From Isoetes taiwanensis (lineage: Eukaryota; Streptophyta; Lycopodiopsida; Isoetales; Isoetaceae), in NCBI GenBank assembly GCA_021234155.1, contig JAJEKV010000236.1, forward strand, positions 603,533 to 667,532: DNA of 64,000 bases, read 5' to 3'. The position numbers and the translations under genes were made by a program. A model generated the notes under the pieces. The model was not told where the DNA came from and did not search any database. It saw only the letters and a program-made list of their open reading frames with translations. Every line of letters begins with the position of its first letter. Positions within the stretch are counted from its first letter, which is position 1. Positions 23,145 to 32,304 of this stretch are shown piece by piece.

Positions 23145-23765
23145 CTAAAATGGCCTCCTATCGCCCATTCCCGTCATATTTCCCTTTTTTTTCCCCGTCG
23201 ATTTGCTTGGAATATTCTCGGAATAAGGGGAATCGCATATCTATGGCGCCATATGTATTTAATTCTCTTGTTGTCGACAGATTGGCCTTAACACGTGGCG
23301 CTTCTAAAAAGCCACTTGCATTATAGCATACAGGCAACTCATGGCGGTGTCTCTTGGTTTGTCGATACCAAATCATGCGCATCACCGATTCTTGTCTTGC
23401 CCTATTTTCATTTAGAGTCCATTCCTTCTACATTTCAAAATTTGAATGTGTAGGTTGAAGCTTTGTATTAGACTTTCGTTTTCGGGCGCTGCGATTGCGC
23501 CTTAAAAGTTCGTAGAAGGGATCTTTACTTCATCCCAATACAAAGCTTCCCCCCCTACAATTCGAATTTTGAATTTGCTTTTGTATAAAAGCATGGATTG
23601 TAGGAGAATGGACTTTTCCATATGCACGTTGCAAATTTCAAAAACGAGGTTAGTACGGACTGAGCCTCAAACGAATCGAATTGTCGTTGGGGCATACAAA
23701 TTGTACACATTCATTTCGCGCCGTGCGATCCACGCGGTATGGAAGCTCCAAATGATGTGTGGATA
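23145..23765 (+). repeat. Internal subterminal-type repeat R2
   Basis: A diverged direct copy of R1 lacking the outer part of the terminal repeat. A fragment of the R1 end (TTGTTGTCAAATTAAA) sits just before it at about 23046-23074, so the duplication was complex. It precedes the transposase-like gene and may contain its promoter; that is inference. Confidence 0.75.
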
Positions 23766-23799
23766 AGGATCCAACCCGACTTCGGTGAATATGCTCAGT

Positions 23800-26330
23800 C
23801 TTCAATCATAAAAAAGAGGTCTAAAAAATAAGAACTTAGACCTCGACATGTTGCGCCTTGCGTGCTCAAAAAAGTATCGACATCCGGGCGGATGGCGTTT
23901 ATATCCATTGATCCGTTGAGTGGCGTGAAACCGCCATTTCGGGGACGTTTCAAGTTTAGTCCGATTTTTGTGGTGACGGTAACTCGGCCTCTTGGGATAT
24001 TGTGAGAGATTGAGAGGATGAAGGCATTCGAATCGAATAGTTCCTTGAGATGAGCCGCCGATTGTCACAAGAGAATTATAACTTAAACCAGCAGACTCTT
24101 TTTCTCTCGCTTCATTACTCCAACGTGATGAAGGAAAGGAATGACGGCTTGGGGAGGAAACTTCTTTGAGATACTGAAGTGGAGAAGTCCAAATTGGTGA
24201 TAGGGCAGCTGCAAGAAAAGATCCAAGAGCTCGAAAGAGCAAACTTTGGGCTTCAATGTAGGTTAAAGAATTTGAAGAAAACACCCTTGGCTTGCGAGAA
24301 AGGAAGAAGCATTATCGTAGATAGAGGAACTGAAGTTTGGATCAGGTGCATTCAGACCTTAGGTCACGCCACAAGGTCCGTTTACAACACTAGCAAAGGC
24401 CGGTTAAGATCCGGGGAAACTAGAAGCAATCTTGGTTACGTAGTGAAGAACCTAGCGACGAACAGGGAGATAGTGGACATGATTTGTCAGCCCTACAACT
24501 CTCCTCTCATGAAGATGGTATTGGAAATGGTACTAGGGAGATCTACAAGAAGTTAGAAGCGACGGATGTGTGACTGTTTGTGATGATGTAGGCATCGATG
24601 AGGCTTGGTTACCGTTCTCTATTCAAGCCATTCCACGAAGCGTTGAAAAGAATGGGCACAAAAAAAGTATTCGCTCCACGTCCACAAATTGTCGAGAATA
24701 CAAGGGTTACTAGGACAAAGATGGTGTATGCCATATTAGGAGAGATGCACCACGTTGAATGTCTTTGGTCCCGCCATAGCCATAAAAAGATAAGAATGGC
24801 AAGGATTGTTGTGATATAGTTGGAATGAATGAACGCAATAATCTTTGGGTTGACCTGGTTACTCTCTTACAATTCCTTGTCAAATATTATGACTTAACAG
24901 TTGCAGAAACTAATGGTGAGATTGAAGTTTGCATAAAATTGGATGAAATGGAACTGACCAAGTTTGAGAAGTATGAGAGGGTATCCGTTGTCATCATGAA
25001 TAGAGCAATTGAGAATGCAATTGCACATGCTAAATCAAAGAGCAACAAGAATAACAAAAAAGATGTAGAGGTGACGGACGAGGAGAAGAAGCGTGCGGAA
25101 AAATGGTTCTCATGTCAATCTGAAGATGACACCTGGTGGTTAGGTCTCTTTAAAGTTCGAGAAAGAAACCCACGAGGTTTTGAAATGGGTGTTCAATCAA
25201 ACTGACATCCCGAGTCTAATATCTAGATTCGAGGGAGGGGAAAAATTGCAAGTAGATCACTATGGATCTTACAAAGTAATTTTTCACTTGGCGCCTCGAT
25301 TTAAAACCGAGAAAGCAATGTACAACATAAGTGGAGGAGGACAAGGAACATGCAAAAGTTGTCTTGCAATCATGCAAGGAAGTCAAGTACTGGGAAGACT
25401 GTTTCAACCTTGTCCCTTAACCAAGCAAATGCTCCTAATAGAGGAGAAGAAGATCCCAAGTTCCATGGCATTTTCCCCATTCCATTAGAGAGGGTTCATA
25501 TCGCACTTTTGCGGCTTTGTGAGAATCATCGACAAGATGATATTTTTGAGCTGCAGATTCGTGTGGAACATTTTCAGACAAGAAGAAGAGAAAGAGGAAG
25601 GAATTAGTAGAGTTGAACATGTTCTATCGAAGCGAGTTTGCATGGTGGCAATGTAAGATTAGAGCTCGATGAGAAACGGGCGGGAAGAACAAGTGTGCCT
25701 CGTAAAGGTGTCAATTGGAGGGATGAAAGCTTCGGCGCTTCATAAAGAATCATAGAGAGGCTCGAACGGAAACGGATGGGAGAAAAGGTCTATGAATTTG
25801 GAAAATTCTTTGGGTTGATGCGGAGCGGGACCGCCTGAGATGGCGTTCGTTCGGCATTGAGGAAAAAAGCATGGGATGCATTGTGCGAATTGTTCCCATA
25901 CATTTAGAGAATGGATCTCACAAGAGAAGATGCAGAAATGTTCGTGCAAGCGAATAACAAATTTATTAAAGCTTTCATAGACGCATGGGGGGAGAGAGTG
26001 AAGTCACGCACTACTTGCACATCTTTTGGGCTCATGCACCTTGGTTTTTTAGGAAGTATGGAAGCCTAGCAGTGTGGAGTGCACAAGGCATGGAGAAGTC
26101 GCATAAACAAGCTAAAATAGCCTTTCATCGTAACACTCAAAGAGGGGTGGAAATGTGGGAACCAACCCTCTAAGGCGGATGATGAGTGGTTTTATAGAAG
26201 GGCGATGGCTAAATCGACAAGAAGGTCGCTTTAAGGAGCAACCCGAAGTCGTAAACACCATTGGCATAATCTTTGAAGAGAAAACGGAAAGTTGCTTGGC
26301 AAAATTCTAGGGGCCCACTAGCATCGCAAC
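23800..26330 (+). pseudogene. Transposase-like gene of an unrecognised family
   Basis: Consecutive plus-strand segments read as one damaged protein of roughly 800 residues. In order: an N-terminal segment (about 23870-23990), a coiled coil (LVIGQLQEKIQELERANFG, 24192 on), an unknown domain (24300-24830), a long intact stretch at 24825-25205 (NNLWVDLVTLLQFLVKYYDL; VCIKLDEMELTKFEKYERV), then YGSYKVIFHLAPRFKTEKAM near 25259, and a C-terminal block YLHIFWAHAPWFFRKYGSLA plus WSAQGMEKSHKQAK near 26005-26120. That block resembles the C-terminus of uncharacterised element-encoded proteins I recall from marine invertebrates (H..H.P.f.rkygsl...S.QG.Ek). I could not place a DDE triad. It is the best candidate for the mobility enzyme. 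At least six frameshifts or stops. Confidence 0.55.
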
Positions 26331-26384
26331 AGTGGAGATCTAAGAGACAAAGAATCGGTAAAGTATACTTGTAATGTGTAGCAT

Positions 26385-26452
26385 GTTCACACGACGCGAA
26401 GTACTTGCCCCCAACCTTGTTTGCACTAAATGTAGAGCGGCGTCGTGTGATC
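26385..26452. repeat. Intergenic hairpin unit 2
   Basis: Left arm GTTCACACGACGCG, right arm GCGGCGTCGTGTGATC, 68 bp overall. It lies between the 3' end of the plus-strand transposase-like gene and the 3' end of the converging minus-strand gene. An extra right-arm-like copy, CTTCGCGTCGTGTGAAG, follows at about 26510-26526. Confidence 0.85.
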
Positions 26453-26604
26453 TTATTTGTATCATCTGGGCTTGACGATTGGAGTTTGCTATTGCTTGCA
26501 TTTATGTGGCTTCGCGTCGTGTGAAGCTTTACAAGATAATAATAAAAAAGGGTTACTTTTGATTAAAGTTGTGAAAGATATTACATTGAAAAACAAAATA
26601 CAAC

Positions 26605-27047
26605 GACTCATTGTTGCTCCAGTGCGAGCTCTTCTTCATTATCTTCATCATCATCATCAGCTCCGTCCCTCGTCTTAGTCTTCATCTCTTCCCCTCAAGC
26701 GAGCAATCACCCTATCCAAACGTTCCTCCAATCTGTCCACCATCTCTTTGTACATGTCCCGCTCCTGTCCCAACAAAGACAGCGTGTTCTTACGCTGAAT
26801 TAGCATCCTCGTTGCCGTCATAACCACCTCGGTCGCGGTTGTTGGGGCATGTCATCTGTCCGACCTTCTATTCAACCGCTTTGATTTGCCTCTCACGGCT
26901 CTGAAGCATGAGAAGGTTGAATTCATTCTCTTCTTCTTTGCTGAATTGTGCTTGGCGTTTTCCTTTAGAAGATCATCTTGCTCCTTCAACCTCTTCATTA
27001 GAACACCCAACACTATGTCGGAAGGGAGTTCTATCCTCTTCGTTTTC
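26605..27047 (-). pseudogene. Coiled-coil protein gene 1
   Basis: Probable start at 27047 (MENEEDRTP). Read with one or two frameshifts it contains VLMKRLKEQDDLLKENAKHN and later LLGQERDMYKEMVDRLEERL followed by DRVIARLRGRDED, both strong heptad patterns, and ends in an acidic EDNEEELALEQQ-like tail at about 26605. The VMKR(F/L)KE start of the helix is shared with the coiled-coil genes at 28.8-29.2 and 29.7-30.1 kb, so these look like members of one family within the element. Function unknown; oligomerisation is the only safe inference. Confidence 0.5.
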
Positions 27048-27298
27048 CATTATGGGGTTGAGGATGTGGAGGCCATAGATGACAAATGGGAGGGGCGTTA
27101 AGATTATAGAAGTGAGGAGCAAAGACTCTAACCGCGGAAGGAGCACATGCAAGGACCTCAATTTATACATATTAAGCTTGAACATATTAAAACACTCTTT
27201 CTTTGCCTTGCGTGTCGAGGGATTACGTCGGTTGTCCGCTAGAACACATTAATGGTCTTGTCTTTGGAACACATTAATAACTATTCTAACTAATCAGT

Positions 27299-27368
27299 AT
27301 ATCACACCAGCGCTGAAATCGCACCACGAGCTTTAAAACCCTATGAAGGGTTTAAGCCGTGTGATCTG
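27299..27368. repeat. Intergenic hairpin unit 3
   Basis: Left arm TATCACACCAGCGC, right arm AAGCCGTGTGATCTG, 70 bp, more diverged than the others. An internal AAACCC/GGGTTT pair extends the fold. Located between coiled-coil genes 1 and 2. Confidence 0.7.
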
Positions 27369-27514
27369 TCTTGTCATTTCTCTACCACGGATATTGAAAA
27401 TTAAAATAGGAAGCGTAATATTCGGTACATTTGTCAAAAACTTTTCCCATTGAAAAATAAAACCAATTACAAACATTAAAAAAAAAAACGGGCCCCTCTA
27501 GGAGGAGCCCGATG

Positions 27515-28206
27515 CCTATGATCGCCGGGCAAGCTCTTCCTGGAGGGCAGTGATAATTTTTTTCTGCTCCTCCAACATGATTGCCTGCCCCGCAACCACG
27601 TTCTCATATTCCGCAACCTTATCTTCCCGCTCATCGAGTTGGGCTCGGGCAGCCTCTCCCGCTTCGATTGCGGCCCTAAGCCTCTCTTGGAGGATAAAAG
27701 CATGTTAGGGTGTCCCTTAAAAAGTATTATTTAGTGACCAAAAAAGTACCTAAAAAGGTAGCCAGGACTGGGTACTGGGTACCTGTGTAATATCTCAATA
27801 TAAAGTATGTTTTAGAACTTTTTATACACATATTGGTCTCCGATAGCATCATCTTTATCTTAACTTTGAATATTAACATGTCCTTGACTTTTATTTTGGA
27901 TTTTTGTATTAGTTTTAATGAAAAGAAAAATGAGAAAGTACCCAGGTTAAAGTACCTAGTGTATGTACTTTTGCGAGGTCCAAAAGTGGTACACCCTAAC
28001 ATGCTTTTTACCCGGAGGTTATATCTCGCGGGCGCTGCAATTAACCCGGTCTAAGGCAGACCGCGCACTTCCGCACAATTCGGCGTCTTCATCATTCTTT
28101 TCTTTTAGAAGGCGGATCCGTTCCTCTCCCGGTATGAATGTTACGAATTTCCTTGACCAAAACTTGAGACAAGATCTGGCGGGGATGGGGCGGGCTGGAG
28201 GCCATT
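27515..28206 (-). pseudogene. Coiled-coil protein gene 2, split by a MITE
   Basis: Start at 28206: MASSPPHPRQILSQVLVKEI, open for 31 codons, then a frameshift. A TATA box lies 88 bp upstream. The C-terminal part (27690-27515) reads without interruption as a coiled coil, LRAAIEAGEAARAQLDERED then VVAGQAIMLEEQKKIITALQ, ending ELARRS-stop. The two parts are separated by a ~305-bp insertion at 27699-28005. Without it the gene would encode roughly 120-150 residues. The MASS start resembles those of coiled-coil genes 3 and 4. Function unknown. Confidence 0.55.
27699..28005. mobile_element. MITE with TIR AGCATGTTAGGGTGT inside coiled-coil gene 2
   Basis: Left end AGCATGTTAGGGTGTCCC and right end (reverse complement) AGCATGTTAGGGTGTACC match over 18 bp with one difference. 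The interior is AT-rich and lacks coding sequence. The flanks on both sides belong to the same coiled-coil gene. No clear target duplication; the TAAA and TTTA bases next to the ends could be part of longer inverted repeats. Superfamily not assigned. Confidence 0.8.
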
Positions 28207-28293
28207 GAAAGTGATGGGAGAACAGGAGTGATGGCTGAGGGCGGATGTGGTAGAAACGAGAAGATGGCGGATAGGGAAGACAAAGGCCTCCGG

Positions 28294-28302
28294 CGTTTTA
28301 TA
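28294..28302 (-). promoter_or_regulatory. TATA box of coiled-coil gene 2
   Basis: TATATAAAA on the minus strand, 88 bp upstream of the ATG at 28206. The position relative to the start codon agrees with the TATA boxes of the two coiled-coil genes at 29.2 and 30.1 kb. Confidence 0.55.
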
Positions 28303-28379
28303 TAGAAACTAGAGATACGTTGGAATCTACGGTTGCGAACCGAGATAAAGTTGTGTAATAATCCCACGAGGCAAAATTA

Positions 28380-28640
28380 TAGCATGCAATTAGGGCAACG
28401 GTAGCCTATGTTCGCATCATGGGATCCGTCATATCCTAGCCGTCTTGTATCATGCGGGCCGTACAAAAACGATGTTTTTGTGGCGGCGCATGCCCGTCCT
28501 TGGCATGGCGTTGTCATCCACAAAGCCAATATGTGAATAGGCGTTGTCATCCACATGCAAATTCGCATTTACACGCAAGTTATATCACATAATCTAGCTA
28601 GATATTTGTGTTACATACACTTTTCCATTAATAAATTATG
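28380..28640. other. Gap with short direct repeats
   Basis: Contains GGCGTTGTCATCCACA twice (about 28507 and 28540) and the string GGCGGCGCATGCCCGT (about 28482), which also occurs at about 3611. No gene is recognised. Confidence 0.5.
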
Positions 28641-28671
28641 AATTTATACATACAACGAGGTGTGCGTTGTG

Positions 28672-28742
28672 GAGATCATCTGCCACGAAATCCATTGATT
28701 GCTACCTAATTGCAAGAATGGCATTTTCGGCGTCGTGTGATC
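28672..28742. repeat. Intergenic hairpin unit 4
   Basis: Left arm GATCATCTGCCACG (degenerate), right arm GGCGTCGTGTGATC. Part of the tandem duplication shared with unit 6; the spacer GAAATCCATTGATTGCTACC is common to both. Just downstream of coiled-coil gene 3. Confidence 0.75.
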
Positions 28743-28829
28743 TTTAATAAAACAAAACAAGAGAAACGAGATAGAAGCAAGAAATAGAGCAAATTTTTCT
28801 TTGAAACAAAAAATATATATACAATGGCT

Positions 28830-29192
28830 ACGGATCTTCATGATCCTGTAGTCAAGCCAAATAAAAGCTGCGTTCTCATCCTCCATGATTTCGAAGCTTC
28901 TTCTCCATATCTTCTAGCACCTGCGAAATATTGTGTGCGATTAAAGCGCCTCGACCCTCTGACTATTGGCCTCTCGGTACACTGGTTAATGTTGCTTTGC
29001 CGAGCTCAAGGTCTGGCTCATGCGGCTGACCCCTAGTGAATTCTAACGTCCACAGCCTCCATCTTTCGGCGGCGAGGCGGCTGTTTTCGTCGTGAACCTC
29101 CTTGAATCTCTTCATCACCACAGCAAGGGATGTAATGCGAAGCGCAGTTATTGGGGCGCGGTCGCTTCTTTGGAGGAGGATGAAGATGCCAT
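28830..29192 (-). pseudogene. Coiled-coil protein gene 3 (tandem duplicate)
   Basis: Start at 29192 gives MASSSSSKEATAPQ before a stop or frameshift. In the next frame VVMKRFKEVHDENSRLAAER is a clear heptad stretch, and downstream the decayed 3' part resembles the sister gene at 29.7-30.1 kb (EDMEKKL-like and EDENAAF-like segments). A TATA box lies 105 bp upstream. The two copies form an ~880-bp tandem duplication that includes hairpin units 4 and 6. Function unknown. Confidence 0.5.
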
Positions 29193-29296
29193 CGGAGGAG
29201 AAGGCGGGAAGGCGGAAGGCGGAAGGGGAAGAAGATGAGCGTAAGAAGGCGGAAGCGGAAGAGGATCGGAGGTCGAAGGCAAGATAGAAAGTCTTC

Positions 29297-29305
29297 TATT
29301 TATAA
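29297..29305 (-). promoter_or_regulatory. TATA box of coiled-coil gene 3
   Basis: TTATAAATAGAAGAC on the minus strand, 105 bp before the ATG at 29192. The same string occurs before the duplicate gene at 30209-30217. Confidence 0.6.
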
Positions 29306-29327
29306 CTTGGGGATTTCGTAGTAGCTT

Positions 29328-29394
29328 GAGTCACACGCCTTGAAGGATGCCGTGGGTCGGGGGAAAATCCAGACTTCTTCGGCGTCGTGTGAGG
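29328..29394. repeat. Intergenic hairpin unit 5
   Basis: Left arm GAGTCACACGCCTTGAAG, right arm CTTCTTCGGCGTCGTGTGAG, 67 bp. Inner GAAG/CTTC bases extend the fold. It lies just upstream of the TATA box of coiled-coil gene 3. Confidence 0.85.
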
Positions 29395-29552
29395 AAAAAA
29401 GGACCGTTACTTCTTCTAACGTCTTTTCTTCGAGAAAGCTCGTGTGATAATTTTTATTGATAATTTCGGTGATACAATCTATACATAAGTAATTTTCTTG
29501 ATACATAACTAGAGATAGAACTTCTCATTGAAGCAAAATAGAGCGGCATGGA

Positions 29553-29620
29553 GATCACATGCGGCCGAAATCCATTGATTGCTACCTAATTGCAAGCAAG
29601 GCATTTTGGCGTCGTGTGAT
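29553..29620. repeat. Intergenic hairpin unit 6
   Basis: Left arm GATCACATGCGGCCG, right arm GGCGTCGTGTGAT, 68 bp. Downstream of coiled-coil gene 4 and duplicated as unit 4. Confidence 0.8.
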
Positions 29621-29719
29621 ATTTTAATAAAAGCAGAACATACATTGGAACAACATGATAGATAGAAGCAAAAATAGAAAACTTTTCTTTGAAGCAAAAA
29701 ATAGATAGATACAAGCGGC

Positions 29720-30122
29720 TAGGGATCTTCATGATCCTCTAGCTGATTTTCATCATGTCCGGTGAAGTCGTAAAGGCTGCGTTCTCATCCTCCTCTGGCT
29801 GAGCTTCTTCTCCATATCTTCTAAGGCTGCGAAATCATGTGAGCGGTTTCAGCTACCCTCGACCTGCGGCTAAATTAAGCCTCTTGGTACATGGCGAATG
29901 TTTCCACGAGCTCAGCGTCTCGCTTCGTGCGGCAACTCCCTCGTGAAGGCTAATCTGCCGACCGCCTCATTGTTCTCGGCGACGAGGCGGTTGTTTTCAT
30001 CATGGATCTCCTTGAATCTCTTCATCACCTTTGCAAGGGTGATGTCCACGCGGAGCGACTCTTGGGGGCTGGGGAGTGCTATCTTGGCGTGGTCGCTTGC
30101 TAGAGGAAGATGATGATGCCAT
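29720..30122 (-). pseudogene. Coiled-coil protein gene 4 (tandem duplicate)
   Basis: Start at 30122 gives MASSSSSSKRPRQDSTPQPP, a Ser-rich then basic N-terminus. After a frameshift the coiled coil reads VMKRFKEIHDENNRLVAENN followed by EAVGRLAF. The downstream part ends with an EEDENAAFTTSPD-like acidic segment in broken frames. A TATA box lies 87 bp upstream. Sister of gene 3, which diverged after an ~880-bp tandem duplication. Function unknown; possibly a structural or DNA-binding accessory protein of the element. Confidence 0.55.
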
Positions 30123-30208
30123 CGGGGCTTGAAGGTGGAAGGCGGAAGCCGGGAAGTAGAAGATGGCGAGAAGGAAGGCGTCGGAGGTCGGCGTGGACAT
30201 CGGTCTTC

Positions 30209-30217
30209 TATTTATAA
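30209..30217 (-). promoter_or_regulatory. TATA box of coiled-coil gene 4
   Basis: TTATAAATAGAAGAC on the minus strand, 87 bp before the ATG at 30122. Identical to the box of coiled-coil gene 3. Confidence 0.6.
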
Positions 30218-30220
30218 CAT

Positions 30221-30254
30221 GAGTCACACGAGTTGCTTCTCGCATCGTGTGAGG
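30221..30254. repeat. Intergenic hairpin unit 7 (short)
   Basis: GAGTCACACGAG and CGCATCGTGTGAGG face each other over only 34 bp, a shortened version of the unit. A possible further degenerate unit lies at about 30303-30367 (GATATCACTGCGGCGAA ... CGTGATGTGAA). Confidence 0.65.
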
Positions 30255-30509
30255 AATAAATAAATTAATTGTCTTTTCCAATAATATTTCATTTCTTGAG
30301 ATAGATATCACTGCGGCGAAAACCTAGATATGATGAGAAAATCAAACCCGATGTATTTTCGTGATGTGAATAAATACAAATAAAATAATTTTTATTAGGA
30401 ATTTCGGAAGGACAATCGTACATAAATAATTTTACCGATACAAGTTGGAAAACATATAACTTCCAATTTCTCAAGCCTTCGTCAATTTCATGCTCTTTCA
30501 ATCCCCTCA

Positions 30510-31884
30510 TGCTTGATCCAACAAGGCAATGACTTCCATGTTATCGACCCCAGCTTCCAACCTTGGGTGAGTCAAGCCGGCTGACTAAAAATTTAACATA
30601 TTGCTTTCGCCCATGAGACCGGCTTGGTCGTCAAAATATTGTAACACAACATCCCGCCGAATTGCTATCACCCTTCGGTGTTTGATGCCAATTGGGAATG
30701 GTTCGAACATGCATAATGCGGAGGTAATAGACAAACTCTGCACCCTTTGGTGAAAGTTTCTGCTGAAGACGATTATCTCCCCATTAACGAATCTTGAGAT
30801 ATATCTTAACAATGTAGAGTCCTTCAATCTTTTCCTGTCCCAGCGTGCATGTCGGCAAGAAAAATCATCTACTTCCCACAAATAAGAACCCTCAAGATTA
30901 TCTTCTTCACATTTATCCTCATCTACCGGGCTTATCTTTGCGATTGAGTGAAGGGGCACGCCAAACACAGTAGATCCCTGTTGGCAGACTTTGCGGATTT
31001 GATTGGAATTCTTCTTAGTTGGTAGATTCGCCTCATCTTGAGCAAATCGAGACTCCAGACCTCTCATATGCTTCTTTAAGCTTTATAGCATTGCCGTTAT
31101 AATTAGATACTTCAAACATCTCTTTGTCCAAATCCTCTTCAAAATCTAGGCCTAACTTTACCCATTAGGCCAAGATCTTGATAAGCTCGTCTTCCCTAGC
31201 ACACATTAAGTAACATAGGCGGGTTCCTCGGTATATCACTTAGCAATAAGTATTCTTTGCCTTCCACTAAAATTGGCGTTATGTCGGACAACTTCTTTTC
31301 ATCCTCATCCCCATCCTCATCACCTTGAGAATCATCTCCCTCCTACGGTTCACCCAAGGCGGTCGTCGAAGCTAAAACTCCTACATTCTTGCTCTTCTTC
31401 TTGTAGATCTATCTCCATTTCTCGTCATAGTCAGCATCATCACATAACTGACCCCCCTTGGCTTAAAGATTTCATTGTTTCCGGTGTATCTTGGTTTGGC
31501 GAAGCGAGAATGCAATAACTAGCAAATGCAAGCGGCAAAGAGAAATAAGATACCTTCTTAAGCACAAGGACGCAGCCGGGGAGGAGCCCGTTTGCGCGGC
31601 ATTCTTGAAAAACATCTTCCCCTGTTTGCAAATGGGAAGCCGCCTCCCTAGAGCTGGTTTTGGAATCCACGAGCCGGGGACATCTGCAAAGGGCGTCTTG
31701 GCTGAGACCAAGCGGTGCGGGTGAAAGCTAAAAAGCAACCTCGCGATAGCATCAAGCTCGCTCTTGTTTGCCATGATGTCCAACTCCTTGCAATAGAAAC
31801 GGATAAATCGCGGTCGGGCGCAACTTCCTCGTTGTCATGAGGGGCGGATGCATACCATTCCGGGAACTTCACATAACAATCCAT
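30510..31884 (-). pseudogene. Unrecognised gene of the 13.8-kb element
   Basis: Start at 31884: MDCYVKFPEWYASAPHDNEE. A frameshift leads to ANKSELDAIARLLFSFHPHR and on to LCLRR. A plausible intron follows (donor AAGAAG|GTATCT near 31555; acceptor near 31455), after which an acidic region and LSDITPILVEGKEYLLLSDI are readable. The last third is open at 31067-30585 (GSYLWEVDDFSCRHARWDRK; RYISRFVNGEIIVFSRNF). A better reading frame may continue to about 30510, ending NMEVIALLDQA. Roughly 400 residues. I recognise no domain. It lies between histone H3 (upstream) and coiled-coil gene 4 (downstream). Confidence 0.45.
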
Positions 31885-32013
31885 GGCGAAGCAAAAGCGA
31901 AAAAACAAGAAGATGTTTAGGAGCGGTAAAAGTATCGTCACTTTTGAACTCAAGTAGCCGTTGTCGATTATGAAAGGGGACACGGCCGTTGTGGGGAGAT
32001 TTGTCCGTACATT

Positions 32014-32037
32014 TTAGGGTTAGGGTTAGGGTTAGGG
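32014..32037 (+). repeat. (TTAGGG)4 telomere-like tract
   Basis: Four exact TTAGGG units, preceded by TT, lie immediately before hairpin unit 8. Most plants use TTTAGGG, with TTAGGG in some lineages. The tract sits between the histone H3 gene and the next gene. Confidence 0.8.
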
Positions 32038-32039
32038 TT

Positions 32040-32106
32040 GGATCACACGGCGAAGACTACTATGTGCAACAAAAAGCACAATGCTTCTGCTGGCGTCGTG
32101 TGATCC
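32040..32106. repeat. Intergenic hairpin unit 8
   Basis: Left arm GGATCACACGGCGAAG, right arm GGCGTCGTGTGATCC, 67 bp. Inner GAAG/CTTC bases extend the fold. It lies about 200 bp downstream of the histone H3 stop codon. Confidence 0.85.
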
Positions 32107-32304
32107 TCATATAACATTAAAAAAAAAAAAAATACAAAGTCTGAAGCTAGGCTTCTAAGAAAGAAATGGACTAAGAGATTAAGCTTATAAAGCCATTGCA
32201 TTAAGAAATATTATACATATGAAAAAACACAAAGGCACTTCGGCCTTTTTTTACGGGGGTCTTTCTTCTTGTTGTATTCAGCCATAAAATTTTGACCATA
32301 GTAC

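Noticed and set aside
23802-24284. 160-codon minus-strand open frame
   Set aside because: It overlaps the transposase-like gene, which has recognisable coiled-coil and conserved segments on the plus strand; the minus frame shows no family.
31971-32040. Chromosome end or fusion scar
   Set aside because: Only four TTAGGG units, embedded inside the element.
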